A stretch of 64,000 nucleotides of DNA from Cymbidium sinense. Its lineage: Eukaryota; Streptophyta; Magnoliopsida; Asparagales; Orchidaceae. Each line of letters opens with the position of its first letter. The stretch's first letter is position 1. The notes under the pieces were generated by a model. That model was not told the origin of the DNA, did not search any database, and saw only the letters and a program-made list of their open reading frames with translations. The position numbers and the translations under genes are program-made. The stretch covers positions 39,441,648 to 39,505,647 of the forward strand of contig CM038221.1 in the NCBI GenBank assembly GCA_021442155.1, given 5' to 3'. Positions 11,056 through 23,553 of the stretch are shown here, piece by piece.

Positions 11056-12609
11056 ATCCATTGCCCCTTTGCTTTTTATGGAAAAGAAGGATAAATAAAG
11101 AAACAGAAATATATTTATAATTTACGCCTTGTTGGGATGCCACGTAGTTCTGCAGATGTTCTTATTAGGTGATCGGGTACAGCACTGAGGAAAGGTGTAC
11201 TATCTCGAGAGATATAAGTGACCACCCTACAATAGACCTAATCACCTCAATAAGGACTCTTAAGGATTATGGGTCTTTGGAATGTACCAGAGATTCTTCC
11301 CCTACTTTACATGGAAAAGTAAAGTAGGGTTTATTTTAAACTGGGTTCATTAAGTTCACTATAAGGGCAAGCCCCCATAGTTAATCACATCCTAAGAAAC
11401 AATATTTCTTAGGAATACTCTCGATTAAGATAAATAATCATTATCTCCAAAGATTTTGAAAGGTAGAACTATTAATTGATCAGTTTATCTTCTGAAAGTC
11501 AAGTGTGATCGATCAAGAGGAGGGAGTGCTTAAGATACTAGGAAGCCTAGTAAGCATCCCAAATTACCTTATGGTTGGGCTTTACATTTTTGAAATTAAA
11601 TTAATTTGTTTGAGTTGAATTTTTTATTAGAATGATAGAGCTTATAATTCCATGATACAAGGTCACAAAAATGCCTAAGAGGTGAGGATTTATGCTCGTA
11701 GCCTGCAAAGAGAAGGAACAATGCCTGAACCTAAATCTAGGGAGCTTTAGCGAGGGAAAAAAGCATGACCTAAATCTAAGATGAAAATGGGTATTTGGTT
11801 TACCTCCACAAGAGAGGATAAACCACCCAACTGTTGGACTTACAATCGCCTTGGGGTGGCCGCCAACTAACTCCTCCTATGATTTTAAAATATGTAGGCA
11901 AGTCAAATGCTTTTGCAAGATCGCTAAGTTGTTGTTTATTTAGAAAGAGACTACGTCCTTAAACACACTCCCTAAGAGACTAGATCATGTAGGGCATGCT
12001 TTAATGACTTAAATATAATGCAAATTTTGTTACATTTTATTTTTATTTTGGACAATCAATTTTACACAGGCTTTAGGATTTATATGCCTAATGCATGAGA
12101 AATTAGATTATGGGCCAAAATCAGCAATATAAGGAAGTGAGTTTCCACCATGGCTCTCACAGGTCACGCCAAGTTCTCTGGCAAAGGTGGAAGCCCTCCA
12201 ATCAAGAGTAAAATAATATATTTTTTATGTATGATGTTAGAAAAGTAAGCAACATCCAGCTATGGGGTTGCTAATTCTTTTATCTTATTTTATAACCTAA
12301 ACTTTAGGTAAGGTCATGAGTTATTCATTTTAATTTGAATTGTTTAATTTGATATAAAATTTATTTTTCCTAAGAGCTTAACCATCATCCAAGCCATACA
12401 TCAAAGCAAGGAAGAAACTAGAAAAAGATGTCATCTTAATCCGCAAGTTAAACATGCATCAATCAATTTATAAAACTAGCACAAAAGAATAAAAGGTCAT
12501 TTGTGGTCGGGCACCACCGTACAAACCCAAGAAACAAATTTTGTAGCCGAGCTCTACCTTTATAGAATTAATTTCAATTAAGCAAGGAATTCATGTTATG
12601 GAGGTCTTC

Positions 12610-12717
12610 ATTCTTCATTTCTCCTTTCTTCTTTCTTCTTTCTTCTTTCTTTTTTCTTCTTTCTTCTTTCTTCTTTCTTCTTTCTTCTTTCTTCTTTCTA
12701 CTTTCTTCTTTCTTCTT
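12610..12717. repeat. TTCTTTC heptamer array, copy B
   Basis: A near-perfect tandem of the 7-base unit TTCTTTC with a few substitutions. Copy C has a shorter version at 50112-50168, and copy D a remnant at 56525-56570 with a different CCTTCATT pattern. A minus-strand reading frame through it gives only Arg/Lys/Glu repeats and is not a gene. Confidence 0.95.
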
Positions 12718-15534
12718 TTGGTTGGTTGTAATGTGGTTGCTCCAAAGGTTTCACATGGTACATAAGACATGATCTTATGATCAATGCTCATCCTAATCCC
12801 CCATAACAATCATTTCAAAATCCTAATTGCAAAAGTACATGAAAATGGGAAAAAAGAAATCTAACTAACACCTGCAAAATAGAGATTAGTAAAACTAACC
12901 ATACAATCCCAAACATGTACATATATAAATTGGACTTAACACACCATACATGGGTAACCAAGTCCACCTGGCCTATTTTATATTATGCTTAGGGGTATAA
13001 GCACCTGCACAGCAAAAGCAATTATATTTTTACTACAGTGCCCCTTAAGCAGAATCCCCTATAGAAGATAATGGTTAGACTAAGATCGCCCTATAATTTA
13101 GACTATGCACATGCACCATAACATCCAGACTAAAATAAAATATCACAAAATAAAATTAAATATCAAACCATGCACCGTCTTAATCTAAAGCTAGAAATGA
13201 TGACTTAGACTGATGTGTGTGCTATTTAAGGTTTGTGTGGTATGCTTAGCTAGGCTTCAAGGTTGAAGTTCTCTAAGTATGAAAATGTTCAACTTAGAGG
13301 GTTTATTTTATGCAAGTGATGTAGTTGCTTTGGTTGGTTTTATTTTGTATTTTGATTTGGTTTAAGTGAATCCTACAACTAATTACTAAGTTGTAAAGAG
13401 ACGAAAAGAGAAGAGAACTTCTCTTTCGTCCCTACCTTAAGTAATTTCTAAGGTAGACTCATATTTGATTTTTTTTTTGTTTAGTGAATATATTATTATC
13501 TGTATTAATTAATCTTAAGTTTAAATTTTCCCTAAATAAACCTATTCAAAAAGAAAGGCATTTTAAGATTAAGTAAAGTCAAATATTATCATAAAATTCA
13601 CATTACTTCAATTCTTTCCAAACATGTATAACATGCATATGGACGAATCCTAAGCATATTCATACATGCAAAATTAAAATATTTAGCACACTTCAATGAT
13701 GAATGTTAATAGAATTTATTTAAGAAATTTGAATATTTTCTTGATGCATGATTTTGCTAAGTAGAAAAAGAGGGATTTCTTTTATCCATTTTTCATAAGC
13801 ACACATATATGTATGAAAGGCATAAGTGAGTATGGCAACATTGTTAGCAGCAGGGGTATGAAGTACAAGACCTACTTAGGGCTACTTAAAGCCTCGTAAC
13901 CCCGGGGTTGTCCAGACTAATATACCACTTTCCTTAAATACATATACATATACAAAACAAATGAATGGAAAAAAGAAAGATGCAAATGTTTGTATTTGTT
14001 TGTTTGATTTGTTTATGCAATTTATATGTATAGGTGTGGATGTCCTTCTTAAGTAATAACATACGAATGAATAGAAATGGATTTAAGCACATGTTGTGTT
14101 CTTTTCCAATGAACTATATACTTTACCAAATTCTATTCAAAACTTTGCTAAAAGAAAAGAGAAGGAAAGCCACACTATGCACATCTTTATATTTTTACTC
14201 ACATGCAAGCTTATAAATAATCATAAGTAGCATACATTTCAGTTTTGATTAATGATTTATAAGTTTTGAAAATAATTTTATATTTAATAGTGATAATAGC
14301 CATTCATATTCTTACTTTAGCCAAAACATGTAATTTGAAATAAAAGGAACATTTCATTTGTAGTTTGATTTTTAAAAAAGCATGAACGCATGAATTTCAT
14401 ATGCTATACACATTTAGCATATTAGGAAAGAATAAAGTGATGAAAGCAATGTAAATTCATTCACCCTAATTAATTCCCAAAGACAATCCTACGAATAAGA
14501 TTATTTAAAGTAAATCAAATTTATTTTAAGGAGAGTTTGGATTTTGTTGGAGTTTGATTTCAATTTGAGAAATGTGAGATGAGTTTGCTGGTCCTAACAC
14601 ATTCCCCAATGTATGAGTTATTTAAGTTCAATTTTTAGATGATTAGATTAATTTTATGCTTTAGTTTGGTTAAGGTGTGAATTAAGTGGGTTAATTACCC
14701 CTTACCTACACCACTTTAACATATTTAATCACAAAATTATGAACCAATGTATGATATAAAATTACACAAGGAATATAAATTAGTAATGAACCTAGGAAAA
14801 AAATAACATAATGCAATTGGCTCATAATTAGTAATTAATTAAGTTAAAGGATTTAATTTAAGTACTTTCATAACCCTTCCACACATGTGGGTTGGATTTT
14901 GATTTCCTTCAGCTACTTAGGTTATTGAACACCTAAGCACCTACCCAAGATAAATTAATTAAGTTCTGGAATGTTTTGAAAATTTTACCAAGTTAATTAA
15001 GTAGGTGATTAGTGGGTTATCCCTTAATCAAGTTTGGATTAAGGAAAGAAAATGGTTTAGGGAATGGCTTAGGAAAAATTCCCCAAATCTATTCCATAAA
15101 CCTCTTCTCCACTTAAGCAAGGCTTAATTAACTTAAAAAAAGGGGAAAACTACTATTCACATGCTTAATTACCCTTAATTACATAAGAGGGTGATTAAAG
15201 ATTCATTACATAATTTTCTTAATTAGCTCATCAATAAATTCCAAGAAAATTAGGGGAGGCAGAGGTCATCCCACAAAATATACCAGAGAAATTTGAAATG
15301 AAATAATGAACTAACTAGGGAATAATTAGGGTTATTAAATTTTTATTAAAATCTTAATTAAGAAAATACACAACTTAAAATCCTTTGGAAACATTTTTAG
15401 ATTATTCTATTAAGAAATATCTTTACAGTGCATTTTACCTTGTATTTTTATGATTTTTCTAGAATTAGTTATCTTATTTTTAAGTTTCCATGATTATCCA
15501 TTAATTAAATAGCCTAATTGAGTGATTAATCCTT

Positions 15535-15960
15535 TCGGTGCCACATGGAGGCTGACGCAATGCACGCTTTCCACGTGGCTCGACAGGAGAGGCCACTTAA
15601 GTTATCACATCGTAGCACCGCATCAGGGGCGGCGCTACATGCTTTCTCCTCACCCGTCTGATCTAAGATCATACGATTGAGATCGAGCACGCGATTCTTA
15701 AGGGGGTAATCAAGGGATCCTACGCATCTTGATCATGGTCGTCCATCCAAAATGTGTGGATGGAAGACCCATCGACCGCCCCTCGAGCTCACCCAAGGAA
15801 ACCGCCCACCTTCCAAAGTAAAGATCCGGCTCATTGAGCCCTGATTGAGCTCAAACTTTACCCATGCCATCTAGAGTAAAGGGGAGAAGATCTAATTCTC
15901 ATGAGGTGACCGCATATCTCTATTTTAAGCTCGGGTTGAAGGCATACCTCGTTGAAGGAT
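15535..15960. promoter_or_regulatory. GC-richer LTR island with G-box, copy B
   Basis: It begins at CGGTGCCACATGGAGGCTGA and includes CCACGTGG (15571-15578) and CGTAGCACCGC. CpG is frequent here and rare in the flanks. It may be the promoter or a CpG-rich regulatory part of the LTR; I see no clear TATA box. Confidence 0.35.
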
Positions 15961-16749
15961 ATCACCGGCACTTGAATCCATTGAGGTAACTTTGTCTAGT
16001 GGATATGAAGCCCTATTGAAAGTTTCAAGCCTTGAGGTTGAGTAAATCTCTCTATGGGCCAAGCTCACCTTCAATTGGGCTTAGTCTTGGCCTAGCTCCC
16101 TCTCCCTTGCCTTGAGAACTTGGATTAAGCATTAGGCAAGCTTGATTGAGTCCTTTGAAGAAGCTTGCAAGAAGAATTGGCTTGATTTTATGTATTGAGT
16201 AAGTTGGAAATTTGAAGGAGCTCCCCTATTTTCAGTCTAAGAGTAACCAAAAATGGAGAATTGGAATTCACTCTAGGAAGCTTGGGGAAACTTGCAAATG
16301 CTTGATCTGAGTTCCCTTAGCTCAATCGAGTGTGTGCCTATTGAATTCAAATGAAATTAGGGGGAGTATATCTCCCCTAGGTGAATCGGATAGCCTAGCT
16401 TCCTTTTGCCATTTTGATCCAATACACTCTATTCAATGGGTTTGTTAGGCTGTTAGAACTTGCACATGGTTCAATTTTGAGTGTGGAGTGGAGTAGTGAA
16501 GCTCCCATGTACTTTAATTAAGTGGAGGAGGGATCCCATGTGGTCAATTCCTAAGTGGGTGGTCAATTTGGCCATTGGGTTGGGTTTGGCTGACTCAAAC
16601 CTAATGGGTCATGTGCACCATGTACATTAGTGATCATTTGGTCCACTAAGAGGATGTCAAGTGTCCATGAGAAAGAATTGACCAAATCACAAGTAGTTTT
16701 GATTTTAAGTTACCCTACGGCCTAGGGGTAAAATGGTCATTTGGCTTAG

Positions 16750-17360
16750 ATTTCAATTTGAATATGTTTGGTATGATTGTTAAATGGGTTAGGCCAAGTT
16801 TCAATGAATTTGGAGTTGATTTGATATGATTTGGCTCATGTTGACCCATTTAAGTCAAAATGGGTCAACTTGGGTCAAGTTGACCAATTGGTCAAATTAG
16901 ATCAAACCAAGGATTGGGTCAAGTTCATATGACCATTTGAAATGTTTTATCATCATTAATTTGGTTCAATTTGATTTATATTTGGATTTGGTTCATTTGA
17001 TTTCATTTAGGTCAATGGGTCAAGTTGACTAATTTGACTCATTTGACATATTTAGGATAGGCCATGGGTTGGTTTATGTTTGGTTGATTATCTAAAATGG
17101 ATTGGTATCTTTATTTCAAATCAATTTTGTTTATATTTGGATTAGGTTCAATTTGACCTTTTAAGTCAAGTAGGGTTCAAGGTCAATTGGGCTAGGTGGG
17201 TCTAGTTGGCCAATTGGGGCTTTGGTCAAGTTCAACAAGTGATTTGGATTGAACTTAACCCATTAGTTTCAATCAATTTGGCTTAGATCAAGTTTTTACA
17301 TATCTTGACTTTTTAGGTCAAGTTGGGTCAACTTGGGTCGTGGCCAATTGGGCTAGGTTG
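16750..17360. promoter_or_regulatory. TTGACC/GGTCAA cluster (W-box-like), copy B
   Basis: At least 13 TTGACC or GGTCAA hexamers by eye, including the perfect 16-base palindrome TTGACCAATTGGTCAA at 16880-16895. Function is inferred from the W-box core only. Confidence 0.4.
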
Positions 17361-18224
17361 GGCTTGAATGATAACTTAGTCAAGTTCAAACATTGACCAT
17401 GAATGAGTTTTGATCAATGGTTTCAATCAATTTGGCCCATGATGGATTTTGGCTAGCTTAGGTTTCATTTTGGCTAAGTGTCAACTTGGTCAACCCTTAA
17501 GTTTGACTTGGTTCAACCCAATTTGAGTGATTGATCATCTCATGATGATTGATGCTCACAATGTGAGGCTTAGTTAGGCTTAGTTCAATCCAATTTGGGT
17601 AGGATTAGAATTTAGCTTAAAAGGAGAACTTTATGTCACTTTTGGTCAAGTGAGCCTAAGTAGGTCAAATGGCTTGGTTAAAGTTTTATTTGAGTTTGAT
17701 TGAACTCACATATGGACTTATGATTGAAATATAAATCCATTTACAAGTGGTTTAAGTTAAATGGGTTTTGATTCATTTGACAATTTCAAGTTCAAAAGGG
17801 TGAACATGAGTTTGACTTAAGTTTGAGTTTTGAATTTAGTTTTGATTTTATGATTGGAGTTTATCTTTATATTTGGATTCATGATTGAATTATTGATTGA
17901 ATCATGGAGAAAAATCAAGGGTTTGGCTTTATTTGAATTTGATTTGGCTAAGTTCAAGAATTTAACTTAAAAGGCTTAGGTTGAATTTTGATTGAATTTG
18001 ACTTTGAGTTTGAGTTTTGAATTAATTTTTGGATTGATGTTTAAAGTTTATGTTTATATTCAGATTCATGATTGTAGGATTGATTGAATCATGAAGAAAA
18101 ATCAATGGTTTGGCTTGATTTGAATTTGATTTGACTAAGTTCAAAAATTCGACTTCAAAGGCTTAGGTTGAGTTTTGATTGAATTTTGATTTGATTTTTG
18201 AATTTATTTTTGGATTTTTGAATT

Positions 18225-18640
18225 TATATTTGTGAATATAAATGAGAATATAAATGAGTTAGGAGAAAATTTCTTGAATTTGAATTGATTTAAATTTGAT
18301 TTAGGCTAAGTCCATGAGAGGGAATCAAAGGACTTAGGAAATATTTTTGATTTGGCTTTGAATTTTGAATTTGGTTTGATTGATTTGAATTTATATTTCA
18401 TTTATATTTGTGCAAATAAATGAGAATATAAATGGGTTGTGAGAAAATCTCTTGAATTTGAATTGATTTAGATTTGATTTGAGCTAAGTCCATGTGAGGG
18501 AATCAAAGGACTTAGAAAATATTTTTGATTTGGATTTGAATTTTAAATTTTGAATTTGGGAATCAAAGGACTTCTAAGCTAAGTCTAGGAGAGGCAATCA
18601 AAGGACTTACGAAATATTTTGGAGTTTGGAATCCAATCAT
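18225..18640 (-). repeat. About 180-bp tandem repeat, copy B
   Basis: Two to three units: GAATATAAATGAGAATATAA at 18234, then a similar block near 18415, each followed by GAGAAAAT and GCTAAGTCC. A third, incomplete unit starts near 18575 with GCTAAGTCTAGG. Confidence 0.65.
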
Positions 18641-19014
18641 GGGCTTCAATCATAAGTTTTAATTATTTGGAATTGATTCATGATTTCAAAAAATCTATTG
18701 AATTGGTTCAAGGTTTGAGTTAGAGTTAGAGTTGATATGAGTTTGGCAAAAATCAATCAAGTTGGAATTTATTTGAGTTTGACTTGAAGGGAGGAAGTGA
18801 GGAATTTGGATCAAGCTATAGGGTAGAAAAAATTTTACAACACCCCTAAGGCATGACCTAATCCTATGGCTAACTTTTCTAAGCCTCTAGGGCTAGGTTG
18901 AGTGTTCACCTAATCACTAGAAGTGTCTTAAGACTAAGGAACTCTTAAAGTCTAAGAGAAGTCCTACATCTAAGATGGAGGGGTAGAGAGCTCATCTTAA
19001 AAATGAGGTCAACA

Positions 19015-21974
19015 AATGGCACCCAATAGTTGTGGTGTGACTAACAAGGTACACCGCACATATTGGTGTTGACCGAAATGATCAACAACACCGATTGATC
19101 GCTAGCACTAATAGAGATAGTCTACTCCTAACCCAAGGTGTAGAAGGAATCTAGAGCTTAGTGCAATGTGACTTTACTCATGTCAAGGACATAAGAGAGG
19201 GAAGGAGGAATCCACTAGGGATAGAGTATGTGAACCTTCCACTAGGAAAATAGGTTCAAATCATACACAAGGGGATGAGAAGTTTGATTTGATTCGAATC
19301 TTACTAGGGAGAAAAATTGATTTGATTTGTTAATGGTTAGTTGTTTGTTTATTGCTTTTGTTTGTTAGACTCCACTGAGGGAGATTGATTGGATTTATTT
19401 TTTTGAATTTGTTTTTTTTATTGTTTGACTCCAATGAGGGAGGAGGGTTGATTTTGTTTCAGATTTTTAGAATTTGGATTTTGAGATGGGCCCCATTGGT
19501 TTGTGATGGATCGCACTGAGTAGGACCCACGGAGGCCTAGACCTAACTCAAATTTACCAATCCAAAGGGGTAGTCTACTAAACACATAGTAGGACTAGCC
19601 AACCAAAGGGGTGTCTTTCGGTATGCAGCAGCTATACTAGGAAGAAAGCATAGTAGACATACATCCTCCAAAGTAGGGACCAGTTGTTGGGGTGATCTAT
19701 TGGCAAGGCAACAAATTGAACCCGACCTAGGGTTGACTAGTGAGTGAATGACTCTGGGGGACTTAAATCAGCTCAAAGATAGTCCAGATTAATTTCATTC
19801 TTTAATTTATTTTGATTATAATGGATCCCATCAATTTGCGATGGATCGCACTGAGTAGGGCCCATGGAGGCCTAGACCTAACTTAGACTTACCAATCCAA
19901 AAGGATGCCTACCAACCATAAAGTAGGACTATCCAACTAAAGGGGTGCCTTTTGGTGTGCAATGGTCAAGTTAGGAAGAAAGCACGAGACTCACATCTTC
20001 CAAAATTAGGAACTACTAGGGCTGACTATTGAGTGAATGTCATTGGGGAACTTAAATCATCTCAAAGATAGTCAAAGATTAATTTAATTTTTTAGTTTGT
20101 TTTGATGGATTATGTTTCTTTACGATGGATCACACTAAGAAGGAGCTTATATTAGCCTAGACCTATCTTAGATTTATTGAACCAAAGGGAGTAGCTTCTT
20201 GGCTGATGGGAGAACTATCCAACCAAAGGAGTGTCTTTCGGTTTGCAATGATCGATTCAAGGGAAGAAAGCTCAGGGACTCACATATTCAACTACAAAAG
20301 ACCACTAGGGTGATCGGTTGCTTTGGGCAATAAATCAATCCTGACCTAGGGCTGGCCATCAATTTACGACAGTCATACTAGAAAGAATGTGTCATAGTCT
20401 TACATCTTCCAAAGTGAAATGACTGTCAAAGTAACCTGCTTGTGGAAAAATAGATTGAACCCAACCTAAGGGTGACTATAGAGTGAGTACCAACTTGGGG
20501 ATTTATCTCAACTCAGGTAGTCAGGCAATTCCTATAGGGGTTCTGCTAACACTGCCCTAAAGATAGGATGTTTGCATGGAAAAAGGGGCCCTTTGGGGGC
20601 TTGAATTCCTAATCCACAAGAGAATATTTTTTTTATTTATTTAGTTTGTTTTATCATGGACCTTATCGATTTGCAAAGCATCAAACTGAGAAGGAGCTTT
20701 TATCAGCCTAGTCCTATCTCAGAATCACTGAACCAAGGGAGAATCTGCATATCCGCTGAACAAATCCTCCAACCATAGGGGTGGCTACTAGAAAAGGGGC
20801 TCTGTCCAATCCAAGAGTAACTCGGGTAGTGTTTAAATAGGGTCGCAAAGAACATAATGCAAATAGAATGCCTACGGGGAGAGGGGCTGCTAAGGGCTTG
20901 ATCCAAAACCCTAAAGAAGATGACATGGTTAGTCACATATCAAATAAGTATTCGATGGCCAACTTAAGGAGAAAGCGCGGGGACTCACATCTGCCAAAAA
21001 TGGTGTATCCACCAGGTGAGTCGCTGTCAGCATAGTGAACATCAACCAACCTAAGGAGCCCGCCGATTTGTAGCAATCAGCCTAGGAAGAAAGTTCGAGG
21101 ACTCACATCCTCCTATAGCGAAACTGATTATTGGGATAGTATGTCTTTGGCTCGACAGGTGCCATCTAACCTAGGGCGACCACTGAGTGAATTCCACTGG
21201 ATAACTTATATCAACTCAAATATAGTCAAAGGGAAAAGAGCCTCTGGGGGACTTATCCCAAACCTCAAATATACTCAACCTAGTTAGATCATGATGATTA
21301 ATTCAAGAAGAAAGCTCAGGGACTCACATTTTCTTAAATAAAATCAACATGAGGTAGCTTAATGTCTGGGCAGTGAAGTCTACCATACTAATAAGGTGTT
21401 CATTGGTTTGCAATGGTCAAGTTAGGAAGAAAGTGTGGGGACTCATATCTTCCAAAAAATTACCACTAGGGTGACATACTAGTGAGGTAGCCTGTAGACC
21501 CGACCTAGAGCAACTAATGAGAGAGTGCCACAGGGGCTTGCTCTCACATCAAAATAGCCTGAGACAAAAGATATGTGTTTGTTTTTGTGCTTGTGTTAAA
21601 GAGAATAGGATGCCTCTTAGGTTCTCTCACACCTACCCTAAACTCACTTGGGGAGTTTAATGAAATGGTTCCACGGATGGCAACCGGGAATTCCCACTAA
21701 GAAAGGATGTCGCTCGTGTCCTCTTACACCTAACTCAGTTGTGCTAATTGAAATAGGATGCCACTTGGGTTCTCTCACACTTATTATAATAGAGATAGGA
21801 GATTTTGTTTTTATTAAGAAATAGGGATAGGATGTCGCTGGGGACTCTTACACCTATCCTAAACATGCCATAGCGGATTTGCAAGACAAGAAAACATTGC
21901 TTCAAAAAAAAGAGAAGATTTTGATGAAATGAAATCAAATTTTTGCTCTTTTGTTGATAATTATTTTTAAACAT
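19015..21974 (-). repeat. 3' UTR of the outer element, degenerate repeat array
   Basis: Non-coding region between integrase and the 3' LTR. It is built of diverged modules; on the plus strand they show as GAAGAAAGCNCGGGGACTCACATCTTCCA-like words (for example near 19973, 20273, 20970, 21100, 21310 and 21425) and AGGTGT-TTCGGTNTGCAATGG-like words. The homologous region of the inner element is 36541-39134. Just before the LTR start I see CTATTGGGTGCCATT and no clear polypurine tract. The open frames here are antisense chance frames. Confidence 0.7.
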
Positions 21975-23256
21975 ATTTTATGGGTAATATTTCTTCAAAT
22001 AGAGCTTATTAATTGGAAGCATCGGGTGTTCCCCTTTACAATCAATGAACTGATAAGATCCTCCTTGATAGGCCTTCTCTATGGCATAAGGGCCTTCCCA
22101 AGTAGGTTCAAACTTGCCTCCCATCTTTCAATGAGCAACAATTGGTCTCCTTAGGACTAACACAAGTTCTCCTACTTAGAAAGACCTTGGGTGGACCAGC
22201 TTATTGTGAGCTTAAATCATTTTGTCTTTGTACAACTCAGGGTTCTGGCACGCCCATAGGCGACTCTCCTCCAAACCTTCGAGCTCTTCTAACTGCAACT
22301 TTGCATTCTGCTCTGTAGTGATCTTGCTACTCAATACTATCCTTAGTGATGAGAGTTAAACTTCTAAAGGTAGAACAGCTTCGAACCCATACACTAAGGA
22401 AAATGGGGTAGACTGAGTTAGAGTTCGGTATATGGTACAGTAGGCCCACAAGGTTTCAACTAACTGCTCATTCCACTACCGCTTGTTATTATCAAGAGTC
22501 TTTTTTAGTATTTGGATGAGAGTTTTGTTGAATCCTTCTGTTAAGCCATTTGCCCTGGGGTAGTAGGTGGTAGAGTATCTCTAATCTATATCATGTCTCC
22601 TAGTGAAGCTATTGATCTTGGTGCTTTTGAATGCAGTACCATTATTGAATATAATTCATCGAGGCATCCCGAACCTATATACGATATGGTTCTTGAAAAA
22701 TTGAAGCACATGCTGAGTTGTGACCTCTCTGAGTGGGATTACCTCTGCCCACTTGGAAAAGTAGTCAGGAGCAGCCAAGATGAACTAATGACCCTTGGAA
22801 GAAGAAGGATCAATCAAACCCACAATGCCGTACCCCAACACTCAAATGGCCATGAGGCCAATGTAAGGTGTAGAATGTTATGTGTTTGATGTAGGGCCAC
22901 ACTGTGTAATAGACACTGATGGCATCTCCTAGCAACATCCATGTATTTTGTAATCATCGAAGGCCAGTAGTATCCTAGTCTCTTGATCTTTATCTTCATC
23001 TTCAGATCGGATTGATGCGCTCCGCATAGACCTGAATATACCTCGATTATAATGCCATGAGCTTCATGTTTATCTAAATAATGTAACCATATTTGATCAA
23101 AGGATCGTCGGTACAAGGTGCAAATAATGAGAGCATAGGAGAGAGCTCTCTATTTCACCTGATGGGCTTTTGACTTTTCTTGAGGTAGTTTGTCGGTGTT
23201 CAAATAGTCTATAAATGGTTGCCTCCAAAGTAGCTCCTTGTTTATAGGCAACGGCA
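21975..23256 (-). pseudogene. Outer element integrase, broken
   Basis: Integrase, which joins retrotransposon cDNA to target DNA. On the minus strand, 23116-22814 reads DKHEAHGIIIEVYSGLCG, KIKRLGYYWPSM and RRCHQC, the HHCC zinc-binding domain. It then runs into the catalytic core at WPFECWGT. There one base is lost, so the first catalytic Asp (GTDIVG in the family) becomes GTA and the frame shifts. The second catalytic site reads IIFNNGTAF near 22650, with Asn in place of Asp. The third region reads RANGLTEGFNKTL, with Glu kept. The C-terminus near 22110-22030 keeps WEGPYAIEKA, a GPY/F motif, and no chromodomain follows. Several stops are present. Confidence 0.85.
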
Positions 23257-23307
23257 ACCTCCCCTTCAAAAGAAAGTCTCTCAATGAGTTCAGCATCAAT
23301 AAGGGAC

Positions 23308-23553
23308 TTATCTATTTTGAACCCTTATTGGAATGGACTCATCTTCCAGACATGCCAATTCTTTGGCAAGTTTGGCCAAAGCATCTGCTACTGCATTCTC
23401 AGCTTGGGGAACCTTGTAGATGGTGAGTTTAGGGTATTGCAACAATAGGTTCATGGTATACTCATGGTAATAACGAAGCTTGGGTTTGAGAACCTTGTAG
23501 GACCCGGCAATATGATTGATGACCAACTGAGAATCCCCAAAGATATTGATGCT
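23308..23553 (-). pseudogene. Outer element RNase H (archaeal-like), 3' part only
   Basis: C-terminal part of the second RNase H typical of the TAT branch. The open frame reads SINIFGDSQLVINHIAGSY, with the catalytic Asp of FGDSQ, then LTIYKVPQAENAVADALAKL and ELACLEDESIP. It is cut at 23553 by the start of the inner element's 5' LTR. The missing N-terminal part (YFDGTAS and the Glu motif) was lost with about 1 kb of pol at the other junction (39849). The same frame stays open into antisense LTR sequence up to 23646, making an accidental chimeric frame. Confidence 0.88.

Larger units (their letters stand above)
10966..19014 (-). mobile_element. 3' LTR of the outer element (copy B), 8.05 kb
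   Basis: It starts on the minus strand with TGTTGACC (19014) directly after the element's 3' UTR and ends near 10966-10970 just past a (TA)n tract. It aligns along its full length with copy C (48658-56513) in the same orientation. It contains a (TA)n tract, a TTCTTTC heptamer array, AT-rich stretches, a GC-richer island, a TTGACC cluster and roughly 180-bp repeats. No open reading frame in it looks coding. An 8-kb LTR is long for plants; Ogre LTRs are known to reach several kb. Confidence 0.82.

Noticed and set aside
12615..12809. Minus-strand frame rich in Arg, Lys and Glu.
   Set aside because: It is the TTCTTTC heptamer array read through, and it is not kept in copies C or D.
19015..19035. 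TGGCACCCAATAGTTGTGG directly after an LTR end looks like a primer-binding site for a plus-strand element.
   Set aside because: Gene order shows this element is on the minus strand, so this is the 3' UTR/3' LTR border. The real PBS type (TGGCGACACAG) is at 25233 in the inner element.
20703..20936. Two overlapping minus frames in the outer 3' UTR.
   Set aside because: No counterpart in the inner 3' UTR and no recognisable domain.
22593..22889. 98-codon plus frame, with similar frames at 35756-35941 (minus) and 36117-36317 (minus).
   Set aside because: They are antisense shadows of integrase; the sense strand carries the integrase motifs.
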